Below the pieces are notes generated by a model. That model made no database searches, had not been told where the DNA came from, and saw only the letters and a program-made list of their open reading frames with translations. The position numbers and the translations under genes are program-made. A stretch of DNA of 9,120 nt from Labilithrix luteola. Its GTDB lineage: Bacteria; Myxococcota_A; Polyangia; Polyangiales; Polyangiaceae. The DNA lies in contig JAMFST010000622.1 of NCBI GenBank assembly GCA_026225435.1, positions 1 through 9,120 of the forward strand. Direction: 5' to 3'. This document shows, piece after piece, positions 1-6,514 of this stretch (the first letter of the stretch is position 1; each line of letters begins with the position of its first letter).

Positions 1-18
1 AAGAAAAGAACGACGCAA

Positions 19-1398
19 ATGCGGCGCACAAGGTCACGTCTACTCGTAGTCACCATGGTAGCCCTGGGCACAACGTCGATTTTGGCGGCGTGCGGCAGCA
101 GCAGCGACGGCACAGACGCAGCGGGCGCAGAGGATGCCACGACGGGCGACACCTTCGCGCCTGATGGTGCCGCGGTCGACAGCGGCATCACCGAGGTGAT
201 GGACGCGTCCACCGACCAAGCACCCGGCCCGTGCCCAACCAAGCCTCCGGTGGACCTCAGCGACCCTCAGATTGCTGCCCAGTGCGGACAGTTGCTCTAT
301 GTCGCGAGCGGCAACCGGTCGCTACGCATCACTTCCGGTGATCTGGAGTCGTGGTCCAACCCGCATATCGACACCACCAACTGTCTCGCCAACCCCGGCG
401 ACGCGTCGGTCAACTGCTGGACGTCCAACTTTCCCGACGGGGGCGTCTACGACTGCACGCACAAGGATCCAAAGACTTGCTCTCCACTGTTCGACGGCCT
501 CCAGTGCGCCTTTCCCGATCCTTCGGACCCCAGCGTCACCGATTGCTCGGGCTTCGATGACGGCGCGTTCGGCGTGGCGTTCGGTCTCGGGCTGGTGGTG
601 GTGTCCTCCGACTTTGGTATTTTCACCAGCGCCGATGCTGGGGTGACATGGACCAAGGCGCCCGCACCAGCTCCTCAAGAGTGGGGCCACGGCGGCCACG
701 TCAGCTCCGCGGCATTCGGAAGCGGTATGTTCCTGGTGCTGGGTGACGACAACGCGTTCGTCTCGAAAGATGGGTACACCTGGACCGAGAGCACGTTCAC
801 CGTCGATGGGGGCGGGACGGGATATTGGGGATTTCACAACCTCGTGTACGGGAACGGCCATTTCGTGGCCGTGGGTACGCAACGCATTGCCGGTGTCGAT
901 ACTCCCTTCGTCAAGGCGACCGACGATGGAGTGAGTTGGTACGGCGTGATCACGAACGCTGACTTTGCCGACGTCGTGTTCGATGGAACGCGATTCTTCG
1001 CCGTCGGCCTCAAGGGCAAGCGCGCCACCAGCACCGACGGCAGCACGTGGACGACGCTCACGACCGACGACCCATCGTGCACGAACCCGAGCACATGGAC
1101 GGGGAGTCCCGAGCGTTGCCTCGGAAACCTGGTCAGCGTCGCCTCCGGCAATGGGCAATACTACGTGTGCGGATCCTTCTGCGCCCTGAGCACGGACAAC
1201 GGAGCGACGTGGGCACGTACCAAGGCGAGGACCTACTTGCCGCTGTTCTACGCGAAGTCACGCTTCTACGACTTGGGCCTGCAGTGGACGACGGACGGCT
1301 CGCAGTGGGAAACAGATCCCGACGCGGGGCTTTCCTCCACGATTAAGACGATTGGCATCCAGCACGTCGCGTCGGGTCTGGTGCTCAAGTCCATGTGA
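19..1398 (+). CDS. Surface lipoprotein with seven-bladed Asp-box (BNR/sialidase-like) propeller
   Basis: This 459-residue protein starts with a lipoprotein signal peptide: basic residues (RRTRSR), a hydrophobic core and a lipobox LAAC with the lipidated Cys at residue 25. Glycine at +2 gives no inner-membrane retention signal by the E. coli rule, so outer membrane or surface is likely. Residues 26-70 form an Asp/Ala/Gly-rich linker. From about residue 90 there are seven regularly placed Asp-box-like turns: SGDLESW (106), SADAGVTW (204), SKDGYTW (249), TDDGVSW (301), STDGSTW (338), STDNGATW (391) and TTDGSQW (424). Seven such turns suggest a seven-bladed beta-propeller of the BNR/sialidase-like or Ycf48-like superfamily. 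No sialidase catalytic triad can be assigned, so a binding or scaffolding role is as likely as an enzymatic one. Cys pairs around residues 122-176 and 367-388 could form disulfides. ATG at 19 is preferred over ATG at 55, which would remove the basic n-region. Only 18 bases lie upstream and they show no clear Shine-Dalgarno. Confidence 0.85.
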   Translation: MRRTRSRLLVVTMVALGTTSILAACGSSSDGTDAAGAEDATTGDTFAPDGAAVDSGITEVMDASTDQAPGPCPTKPPVDLSDPQIAAQCGQLLYVASGNRSLRITSGDLESWSNPHIDTTNCLANPGDASVNCWTSNFPDGGVYDCTHKDPKTCSPLFDGLQCAFPDPSDPSVTDCSGFDDGAFGVAFGLGLVVVSSDFGIFTSADAGVTWTKAPAPAPQEWGHGGHVSSAAFGSGMFLVLGDDNAFVSKDGYTWTESTFTVDGGGTGYWGFHNLVYGNGHFVAVGTQRIAGVDTPFVKATDDGVSWYGVITNADFADVVFDGTRFFAVGLKGKRATSTDGSTWTTLTTDDPSCTNPSTWTGSPERCLGNLVSVASGNGQYYVCGSFCALSTDNGATWARTKARTYLPLFYAKSRFYDLGLQWTTDGSQWETDPDAGLSSTIKTIGIQHVASGLVLKSM

Positions 1399-1409
1399 CC
1401 AGCCGTCAC

Positions 1410-1462
1410 CCGGAGCTCCGGCCCTCGCGGGCTCGGCTCACGGTCCCCTGCTGAGTGACCGT
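1410..1462. terminator. Candidate bidirectional hairpin region between convergent genes
   Basis: The 78-bp gap between two convergent genes holds three inverted repeats. CCGGAGCTCCGG (1410-1421) is a perfect palindrome. GCCC/GGGC (1421-1432) flanks a TCGC loop. ACGGTC/GACCGT (1440-1445 and 1457-1462) flanks an 11-nt loop. None is followed by a T-run, so classical intrinsic termination is not shown. The convergent position is what suggests a shared terminator. Confidence 0.3.
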
Positions 1463-1476
1463 CGAGGCGCGGATTC

Positions 1477-3558
1477 TCAGTTGACTTGGAGGGTCGAGAG
1501 CAGGCCGAAATCGAACGGCCGGAGCCCCCCGCTCGTGCCGGCGCCACCGACGTCGCAGTAGGTCCAGCTCGCGCCGCCATCGAGGCTGAAGCGATAGGTG
1601 TACGTGTAGTGACCGGTCGGCGGCAGCGTCACCGTGTACAGGTACTCGTCGTTGCTGTCGTGAGTGTCGATGTAGTGCTGAGCGTTGTAGCTCGCGTCCG
1701 CCCACGTCCAGGCCGCCTGGTACTCCGGGTTCGAGAGCACTGAGCCGTTGGCGTTGGCCGGCGCGTAGCCAAACTGGGCGGTGATCATCGCGCTGGGGGT
1801 GCCGGTGCCGGTGATCTGGTTACCGTTGTAGACCTCGTAGATCTGCCCGTACATCGTGACGGTGTCGTTGACGTTGCCGCTGTACGAGGTGGGGAACTGC
1901 ATGTCGCAGTAGCTGGCCTCGAGGGTGCTGCCCGACTCGTTCTGGACGACGGGGGCGGTGGGCGTGACCGTCTTGAAGCCCGTCGTCATGCTGTAGTCGG
2001 CCGCCATCGCGACGCCGGCCGCACTCCTGGCGGAGGCCGCGACGAGCATCTTGTAGGTGCGGTTGACCAGGAGGCCCGGCGCCGCGGTGAACGTGGCCAC
2101 CGTGCTGCCGGCCGACATCACCGGCTGCGCCGAGGCGAACGAGATGCAGGAGCCGTCGTCGCGCGCGAGCTGGACCGATCCGGAGCAGGTCCCGGCCGAG
2201 GTCTGGGCGGTAAGCGTCGTCGGGTCCATGGCGGTGGAGAAGGTGACGCTGAGCGTCGTCCCCGCGATCGGCATGGCGCCGTCCTGGGGCGACGTGATGA
2301 CCACGGTGGGGAGCGCGAGCCCGGAGCAGACGCCCCCGGTGCATGTGTCCGGGGCCGTGTTGGGGTCGCCGTCGTTGCAGGCGGTACCGTCGCCCACGTT
2401 GGTCCAGTCGGTGGTGTTGCTGGTCGGCGTGCACACCTGGCAGGTGTTGGTCGCGTTCGCGGTGCCGGAGGGGATGAGCGCGCCGCCGATGAAGCAGTCC
2501 GAGACGCAGTTGCCGGAGCCGCACACGAGCCCGGCGCCGCACGACGTCCCCTTGGATACGTTCGGATGCGTGCAGGTGCTCGCGCCGTCGCAGATGTCCG
2601 TCGTGCACGGGTTGCCGTCGTCCGGGCACGAGGTGCCGACCGTCGCGGCCACGACGGCGCAGCCGCCTCTGCCGTCGCAGGTCGAGGTCACCTGGCAGAC
2701 GCCCGGATTGCACGTGTAGCTCGTGCCACCGCAGGTCCCGCCCGTGCACACGTCGCTGCTGGTGCAGGCCTTGCCGTCGTTGCACGCCGTGCCGTCGTTC
2801 TGATCCGGGTTCGAGCACTGGCCCGTCCCCGCGTTGCAGACGCCGACGGCGTGGCACTGATCGACCGCCGTACACTGCACCGGGTTAGAGCCGGTGCACG
2901 CGCCGCCCTGGCAGGTGTCGGTCTGCGTGCAAGCGTTGCCGTCGTTACACCCCGTGTTGTCGGTCAGCGGCGGGTTCGAGCAGGCCCCGGTCGCAGGGTT
3001 GCACGTCCCGGCGCCGTGGCACTGGTCGAGCGCCCTGCAGGTGGTCGCGCTCATGCCCATGCACACCCCGATCAGGCACGCGTCCATCTGCGTGCACGCG
3101 TTGCCGTCGTTGCAGGTGGTACCGTCGGCGAGCCGCGGGTTGGTGCACGTGCCGGACGCCGGGTCGCACGTGCCGGCGGCGTGGCACTGATCGCTCGCCG
3201 CGCAGACGACGCCGGTGCAGCGATCGCCGCCGTCGGATGCGTCGGGGGCTTCGGCGTCGGACGCGTCGCTCTGGGCATCCATGTCGGCGTCGGCGTCCGA
3301 TGCATCCATCTCCGCGTCGACGTCGCCGTCTTGTGCCTCGGCGTCCGACCCTGCCTCGACCTCGCCCTCGGTGCCCGCGTCGGCGTTCGCCGCGTCCGGG
3401 CCGACCGTTGCGTCGCCTGCGGCCGCCGCGGCGTCCGTGTCACTGGCCGCGTCCGTCGCACCGTCGCCGTCGTCGAGCAGGCCCACGCCGTCGTCGCCTC
3501 CGCACGCAACGACGAGGAGAGACGCCGCCACAGCCGCAAGCAACGCACGAGTTCCCAT
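1477..3558 (-). CDS. Cysteine-rich repeat surface lipoprotein with Big_5-like Ig domain and myxobacterial C-terminal domain
   Basis: This 693-residue secreted protein opens with a lipoprotein signal peptide ending in VVAC (Cys19, Gly at +2). Residues 21-113 are a very acidic low-complexity linker made almost only of Asp, Ala, Gly, Glu and Ser. Residues 114-276 carry three cysteine repeats of exactly 55 residues, each opening with a DQCH motif (124, 179, 234) and containing C.DG.ACT. Degenerate cysteine modules follow at 283-411. Residues 417-530 read as an SbsA/Big_5-type Ig-like domain (P...I.SP.DG, VTFSTAMDPTTL, CISF, L.VNRTYKMLV). Residues 536-693 are a domain I associate with myxobacterial surface proteins (YCDMQFP, MYGQIYEVY, YTYRFSLDGGASWTYCD). 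The whole looks like a disulfide-rich stalk holding binding domains off the outer membrane. No enzymatic motif is visible, so the role (adhesion, predation, carbohydrate binding) is open. There is no convincing Shine-Dalgarno before the ATG, but the signal peptide fits this start. Confidence 0.85.
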   Translation of the reverse strand: MGTRALLAAVAASLLVVACGGDDGVGLLDDGDGATDAASDTDAAAAAGDATVGPDAANADAGTEGEVEAGSDAEAQDGDVDAEMDASDADADMDAQSDASDAEAPDASDGGDRCTGVVCAASDQCHAAGTCDPASGTCTNPRLADGTTCNDGNACTQMDACLIGVCMGMSATTCRALDQCHGAGTCNPATGACSNPPLTDNTGCNDGNACTQTDTCQGGACTGSNPVQCTAVDQCHAVGVCNAGTGQCSNPDQNDGTACNDGKACTSSDVCTGGTCGGTSYTCNPGVCQVTSTCDGRGGCAVVAATVGTSCPDDGNPCTTDICDGASTCTHPNVSKGTSCGAGLVCGSGNCVSDCFIGGALIPSGTANATNTCQVCTPTSNTTDWTNVGDGTACNDGDPNTAPDTCTGGVCSGLALPTVVITSPQDGAMPIAGTTLSVTFSTAMDPTTLTAQTSAGTCSGSVQLARDDGSCISFASAQPVMSAGSTVATFTAAPGLLVNRTYKMLVAASARSAAGVAMAADYSMTTGFKTVTPTAPVVQNESGSTLEASYCDMQFPTSYSGNVNDTVTMYGQIYEVYNGNQITGTGTPSAMITAQFGYAPANANGSVLSNPEYQAAWTWADASYNAQHYIDTHDSNDEYLYTVTLPPTGHYTYTYRFSLDGGASWTYCDVGGAGTSGGLRPFDFGLLSTLQVN
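2731..3198 (-). repeat. Tandem 165-bp in-gene repeats encoding 55-residue cysteine modules
   Basis: Units run 3198-3034, 3033-2869 and 2868-2731 (the last shortened), with an exact 55-codon period set by the DQCH motif. The DNA is still clearly similar between units: each contains a cgttgccgtcgtt block and a gtggcactg(a/g)tcg block on the + strand. Copy number could therefore change by recombination without breaking the frame. Confidence 0.75.
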
Positions 3559-3691
3559 TGAAGCAGGCTACCGAGAAAGCAAGCGAGCGAGAAGCACCGA
3601 ACTGGGCCGTGATGCGGCGTTGTCGCCACCGACCATCGCTCGGCGTGAAACCAGGCGAGTCCGTCGTACTGCATCGTCTGCGGAGCGTCAT

Positions 3692-3714
3692 GGCTCGGCG
3701 AGCCGCAGCTCGCC
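3692..3714 (-). terminator. Weak candidate terminator hairpin downstream of the coiled-coil gene
   Basis: GGCGAG (3697-3702) and CTCGCC (3709-3714) can pair over a 6-nt loop. A competing hairpin, GGCTC/GAGCC (3692-3704), overlaps it. The site lies about 45 nt past the stop of the coiled-coil gene in its reading direction. There is no T-tract, so this is only a possible transcript end. Confidence 0.25.
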
Positions 3715-3757
3715 TGGGAGACGCGGGCCATCAAGCGAGGTAGCCAGCGACGCAGGG

Positions 3758-4453
3758 CTACAGATCGCCGCAGAGCGGATCGTGGCGGTCGCAGCCCTTG
3801 TTCAACGGAGCGGGTGCGATCGGTGCAACGGGCGCGTTCGGGTGGCGGACCACCACCGGCGGCGGCGACACGGGATCCGGAGCACGGGGCGGCGCGACGA
3901 TCGACAAGGAGCGCGCGGCATTGCGCGCGGTGTCGAGGGCCACGCCGTTCTGGCGCGTGAGCTCGGCATTCTCGGCGCGCGTGGCGCTCAAGGTGCGGTT
4001 CGCCTCGGCGACGTCGCGGGAGGCGACGATCTGCGCGCGATGTGCGTTGCGCAGATCTTGGAGGAAGACGCCGAGGGCCAGCGCCAGCGAGACCGTGGCG
4101 ACGCCGTGCGCGAGCCGCACAAGAAGGGCGAGCCGCGAGCTCGTCTCGCGGCTCGCGAGCAAACGATCGGCTTCGCGCAGGTGCTCCTCTGCTGCGCGCT
4201 GCGTCTCGAGCTCGCGTTCGCGCGCCGCCTGGTGCTCCAGGCGAGCCCGCTCGAGCGCTGCGGCTCTGGCGGCCACCAGCTCGAGCTCCTCACGGCGACG
4301 CTGCGCCTGCTCCGCCTGCGCGCGCTCCTCCCGCAGCCGCGCCCGCGCCCGCGCGTCCTCTGCGAGCTGCGCGCGCTCGTCTTCGACCCGCTGCTCCTCG
4401 AGAGCGGCCAGCATCTGCAGGGACCTCACCACCGAGCTCTCCATGATCTGCAT
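3758..4453 (-). CDS. Coiled-coil single-pass membrane protein with Pro-rich tail and C-terminal Cys pair
   Basis: I do not recognise a named family. The start is set by a textbook Shine-Dalgarno, GGAGG at 4465-4461, seven bases before ATG at 4453, giving 231 residues. The frame extends 17 codons upstream to another ATG at 4504, but that start has a G-rich run (GAGAGGGG) directly abutting it with no spacer. Residues about 16-101 are a highly charged Glu/Ala/Arg/Gln helix with strong coiled-coil character. Residues about 108-131 form one hydrophobic membrane segment (AHGVATVSLALALGVFL). A short second coil (about 143-170) follows, then a Pro/Val/Ala-rich stretch (about 187-217). The tail ends GCDRHDPLCGDL, with Cys221 and Cys228 separated by six residues. 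Neither a signal peptide nor a catalytic motif is visible. A structural or tethering role at the inner membrane is possible. Orientation cannot be fixed because charges flank the segment on both sides. Confidence 0.75.
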   Translation of the reverse strand: MQIMESSVVRSLQMLAALEEQRVEDERAQLAEDARARARLREERAQAEQAQRRREELELVAARAAALERARLEHQAARERELETQRAAEEHLREADRLLASRETSSRLALLVRLAHGVATVSLALALGVFLQDLRNAHRAQIVASRDVAEANRTLSATRAENAELTRQNGVALDTARNAARSLSIVAPPRAPDPVSPPPVVVRHPNAPVAPIAPAPLNKGCDRHDPLCGDL

Positions 4454-4919
4454 CGACGTTCCTCCGAGGGGCGTGGCGCTCCGGAGCAAAACAGGCACGC
4501 TCATCCCCTCTCTGGTGGCCCGAGCCGCTCGTTCCGATCAAGCCGGCAGACGAAATCAGCGCTCAGAAACAAAGGCACGCGTATCGGTGACGATCCGGTC
4601 GACCGGCACGTCCCTCTCCGTTGTTGCTGACCAGTGGACGCGGCGCACGAGGAAGCTCTGCGCCGGCGCTACTCGTCCGGTAAGGTAGCTTCCGGGAGAC
4701 GGCCGTGCCGGGGAGACCGCCTTCCCCCAAGTGGGCGAACTGCAGGGCTCCCCAGGTGGTCGGCGGCGACGCGAACGTATCTCTTCCGTGACGCAGCAGC
4801 CTTCGCCCGCGACTTCGCCGGCTATTCAGAAGCCGTCGGGACGAAGATTGGTCGTGTGCGCTCGATGCATCACTTGCTCGGCCTGCTCGACCCCAAGGTC
4901 ATCGCCGTCGACCGGAAGC
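4454..4919. other. 466-bp gap without a supportable gene
   Basis: The gap separates the HD hydrolase gene from the coiled-coil gene, both on the minus strand, and must hold the 5' leader of the latter. I found no clear promoter, riboswitch, tRNA or terminator. An open plus-strand frame runs through it from 4634 and on to 5044 over the 3' end of the HD gene. Its stretch 4781-4921 has coding-like composition (second codon positions less GC-rich than first and third). The peptide matches nothing I know, and the complementary minus frame shows the same bias. It may be a gene remnant or simply GC-rich noise. Confidence 0.4.
4461..4465 (-). promoter_or_regulatory. Strong ribosome binding site deciding the start of the coiled-coil gene
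   Basis: On the minus strand GGAGG is followed by AACGTCG and then ATG at 4453, an ideal 7-nt spacing. It is the best Shine-Dalgarno seen in the window. It argues against the longer start at 4504. Confidence 0.7.
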
Positions 4920-5741
4920 TCACTCCGCGAAAGGCGCGAGGGCCGCGAGGCGGTGAAGCTGGAACCATCGCCTCGAGAAGTGAAAGCGGCACCCGGGGTG
5001 CGCGTCCGCCTCGCGATGGATGTACCGGACGATGTCCGTCTTGAAGTGCTCGCGCGGCGCGTTGGTGACGACGGTCCGAACGTCCTCGGGATGCAGCTCC
5101 CACATCCGTAGGCCTGCTGCGTCGACCATGACCCCGGCGTTCAAGAGGTGCGCTTCGACGCCGTCCTTCGGAGGCACATGTGGATTCGGGTTCAACGTGA
5201 TCGCCTCCATCACCTTCGACTGCCGCGTGTCAGACCACCCCGCTGATGCGGCGATCGAGCGAGCGAGCCGCGCCGAGGGGATGGTGAAGCAGTGGTCGTC
5301 GGCCTCGCGCCCCGCGAAGCGATCCATGATGGCAATGTCGTGGAGCATGGCGGAGACGTAGAGCGCCTCGTCATCGAACGCGAGACCCCAGCGAATCCCG
5401 AGGAGGCGCGAGAACCAATACGTGCGCTCGCAGTGATGGACCATGAAGGGCGGCGAAAGTTGCCGGCAGCTCTCGAAGGCGGAGCGCGCCGCGTCGCCGG
5501 TCGGAGCGTGGAGCGCAGCGAGGTCGAGCGGGCTCCGGGCTCGGTGCCAACCGAACAGGCGCGAACGCGCCATGTTCGGAGACAGTCGCACCATCGAGGT
5601 CACGGCGTTCCCGACGAGTCGAAGCTTGTCGGTCCACGCGAGCCGGCCTTTCGTTTGCTCGCACCAGGCCCAGGAGCCGATGGTCGTGGTCATGTCGATC
5701 TTCGCGAGACGAGGGCTCGTAGGAGCAGGTGCAGAGAACAT
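4920..5741 (-). CDS. HD-domain metal-dependent hydrolase (cyanamide-hydratase-like branch)
   Basis: This 273-residue cytosolic protein carries the full metal-binding signature of the HD superfamily: His103 in SPPFMVHHCERTYWF, the doublet His134-Asp135 in LYVSAMLHDIAI, and Asp207 in AGVMVDAAGLR. The spacing and surrounding residues (LSPP..., H..RTY.F, AI.L.....V, EA.LL.AG...D..GLR) resemble the small HD hydrolases related to cyanamide hydratase. The substrate cannot be read from sequence, and cyanamide itself should not be assumed. One oddity is that the helix after the doublet reads MEAITLN, where relatives usually have AI.LH. The N-terminal 85 residues are not part of the core domain and are Trp-rich. 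The start is uncertain: ATG at 5741 has only a GAGG three bases away, and ATG at 5693 (residue 17) has a weak GAAG. The gene follows the enzyme I-like gene by 89 bp on the same strand and may be co-transcribed with it. Confidence 0.8.
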   Translation of the reverse strand: MFSAPAPTSPRLAKIDMTTTIGSWAWCEQTKGRLAWTDKLRLVGNAVTSMVRLSPNMARSRLFGWHRARSPLDLAALHAPTGDAARSAFESCRQLSPPFMVHHCERTYWFSRLLGIRWGLAFDDEALYVSAMLHDIAIMDRFAGREADDHCFTIPSARLARSIAASAGWSDTRQSKVMEAITLNPNPHVPPKDGVEAHLLNAGVMVDAAGLRMWELHPEDVRTVVTNAPREHFKTDIVRYIHREADAHPGCRFHFSRRWFQLHRLAALAPFAE

Positions 5742-5830
5742 ATGCCTCGATCCGTCGGGAATGGCGAGCCATCGCCGCTCTCATGTTGTCCGCGCGGCCG
5801 TCCCCATTCCTCAGTAGGCAAGGCCCGGTC

Positions 5831-6514
5831 TCACGCGGTCGCGGCCACGGGCTGGAGAAGTGCCTCTCGCGCAATGCCGCGGCAATGATCCATCGAGACC
5901 TCGCGCAGGGACAGCTTCACCTTCGCGAAGCGCGCGGTGGTGACACTGATGGCGTCCACTCCCAAACCTACCAGGATGCGCGCGCCGCGGGGGTCGCCCG
6001 CCATTTCGCCGCACACGCTCACCTTCCGGCCATGGGCGTGGGTGACTTCGATGACGCGCTCGATCATGCGCAAGGCGCGCGCGTCGAGCGAGAGCGAGCT
6101 CGCGCGGTCCCGGCCGGTCACGGCTGCGAACAGATCGTTTGTACCGATGGATATGAAGTCTGCGGCTGCGGCGATCTCGCCAATCTTGTCGACGGCGTCG
6201 GGCGTCTCGACCATCGCGCCCACCGCGAGTTTTCCGTGACTGAGCGCGCGGATTCGCTCGACGTCTCCCGCGCACGTGACGAGCGGCAAGAGGACGCGCA
6301 CATCGACGTGCTCGGCTGCTCTCTTCAGGGACCGGAGCTGAGCGTCGAGAATTCGGGGGTGCATGAACAACAACGCGATGCCTCGCGCAGGCGGAGAGCC
6401 GGCGGGCGGTTGCAACCACCGGAGCGGCTTGTCGCCTCCCGCATCGAACAGACGCACCACGACGGGCGCGCTTTCGAGGGGCCCGGCGATGGCGCGCAGC
6501 GCAGCGCAGCGCAC
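5831..6514 (-). CDS. PtsI-like C-terminal part: PEP-binding barrel
   Basis: This 227-codon frame holds the rest of the TIM-barrel PEP-binding domain: VVVRLFDAGGDK (residues 18-29), a degraded NP.LG.R region, RILDAQLRSLKRAA, VLLPLV, VGAMVETPDA (Glu103 counting from the GTG), FISIGTNDLFA (Asn126, Asp127), GRDR, and VSVCGEMAGDP with the catalytic Cys168. The frame opens at a GTG (6514) that lies inside the broken reading frame. A GAGG seven bases upstream could act as a Shine-Dalgarno, but those bases also encode the conserved EVEQ residues, so they are probably coincidental. Separate translation as a split subunit is possible but less likely than disruption of a single gene. The stop at 5831 is followed by no clear terminator before the HD hydrolase gene. 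Confidence 0.75.
   Translation of the reverse strand: MRCAALRAIAGPLESAPVVVRLFDAGGDKPLRWLQPPAGSPPARGIALLFMHPRILDAQLRSLKRAAEHVDVRVLLPLVTCAGDVERIRALSHGKLAVGAMVETPDAVDKIGEIAAAADFISIGTNDLFAAVTGRDRASSLSLDARALRMIERVIEVTHAHGRKVSVCGEMAGDPRGARILVGLGVDAISVTTARFAKVKLSLREVSMDHCRGIAREALLQPVAATA

Noticed and set aside
322..1158. Minus-strand open frame of 278 codons opposite the propeller lipoprotein
   Set aside because: The sense strand has a signal peptide and seven Asp-box motifs; the antisense peptide is Arg/Val/Gly-rich without domain features.
4454..4504. Seventeen-codon longer start of the coiled-coil protein at ATG 4504
   Set aside because: Its G-rich GAGAGGGG abuts the ATG with no spacer, while ATG 4453 has GGAGG at ideal spacing.
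4470..4510. Possible sigma-54 promoter (GTGCC...TTTTGCT on the minus strand)
   Set aside because: The -24 element is not GG at the required distance from the -12 GC, so it fails the basic consensus.
3215..4630. Long plus-strand open frame (471 codons) covering the lipoprotein and coiled-coil genes
   Set aside because: It is antisense to two well-supported genes; its Ala/Ser/Arg-rich translation is the mirror of the DA-rich linker and the coiled coil. High GC makes such shadows common.
5758..5810. Inverted repeat GGAATGG/CCATTCC between the ptsI-like and HD genes
   Set aside because: Seven-bp arms separated by a 39-nt loop and no T-run; too weak for a terminator and plausible by chance.
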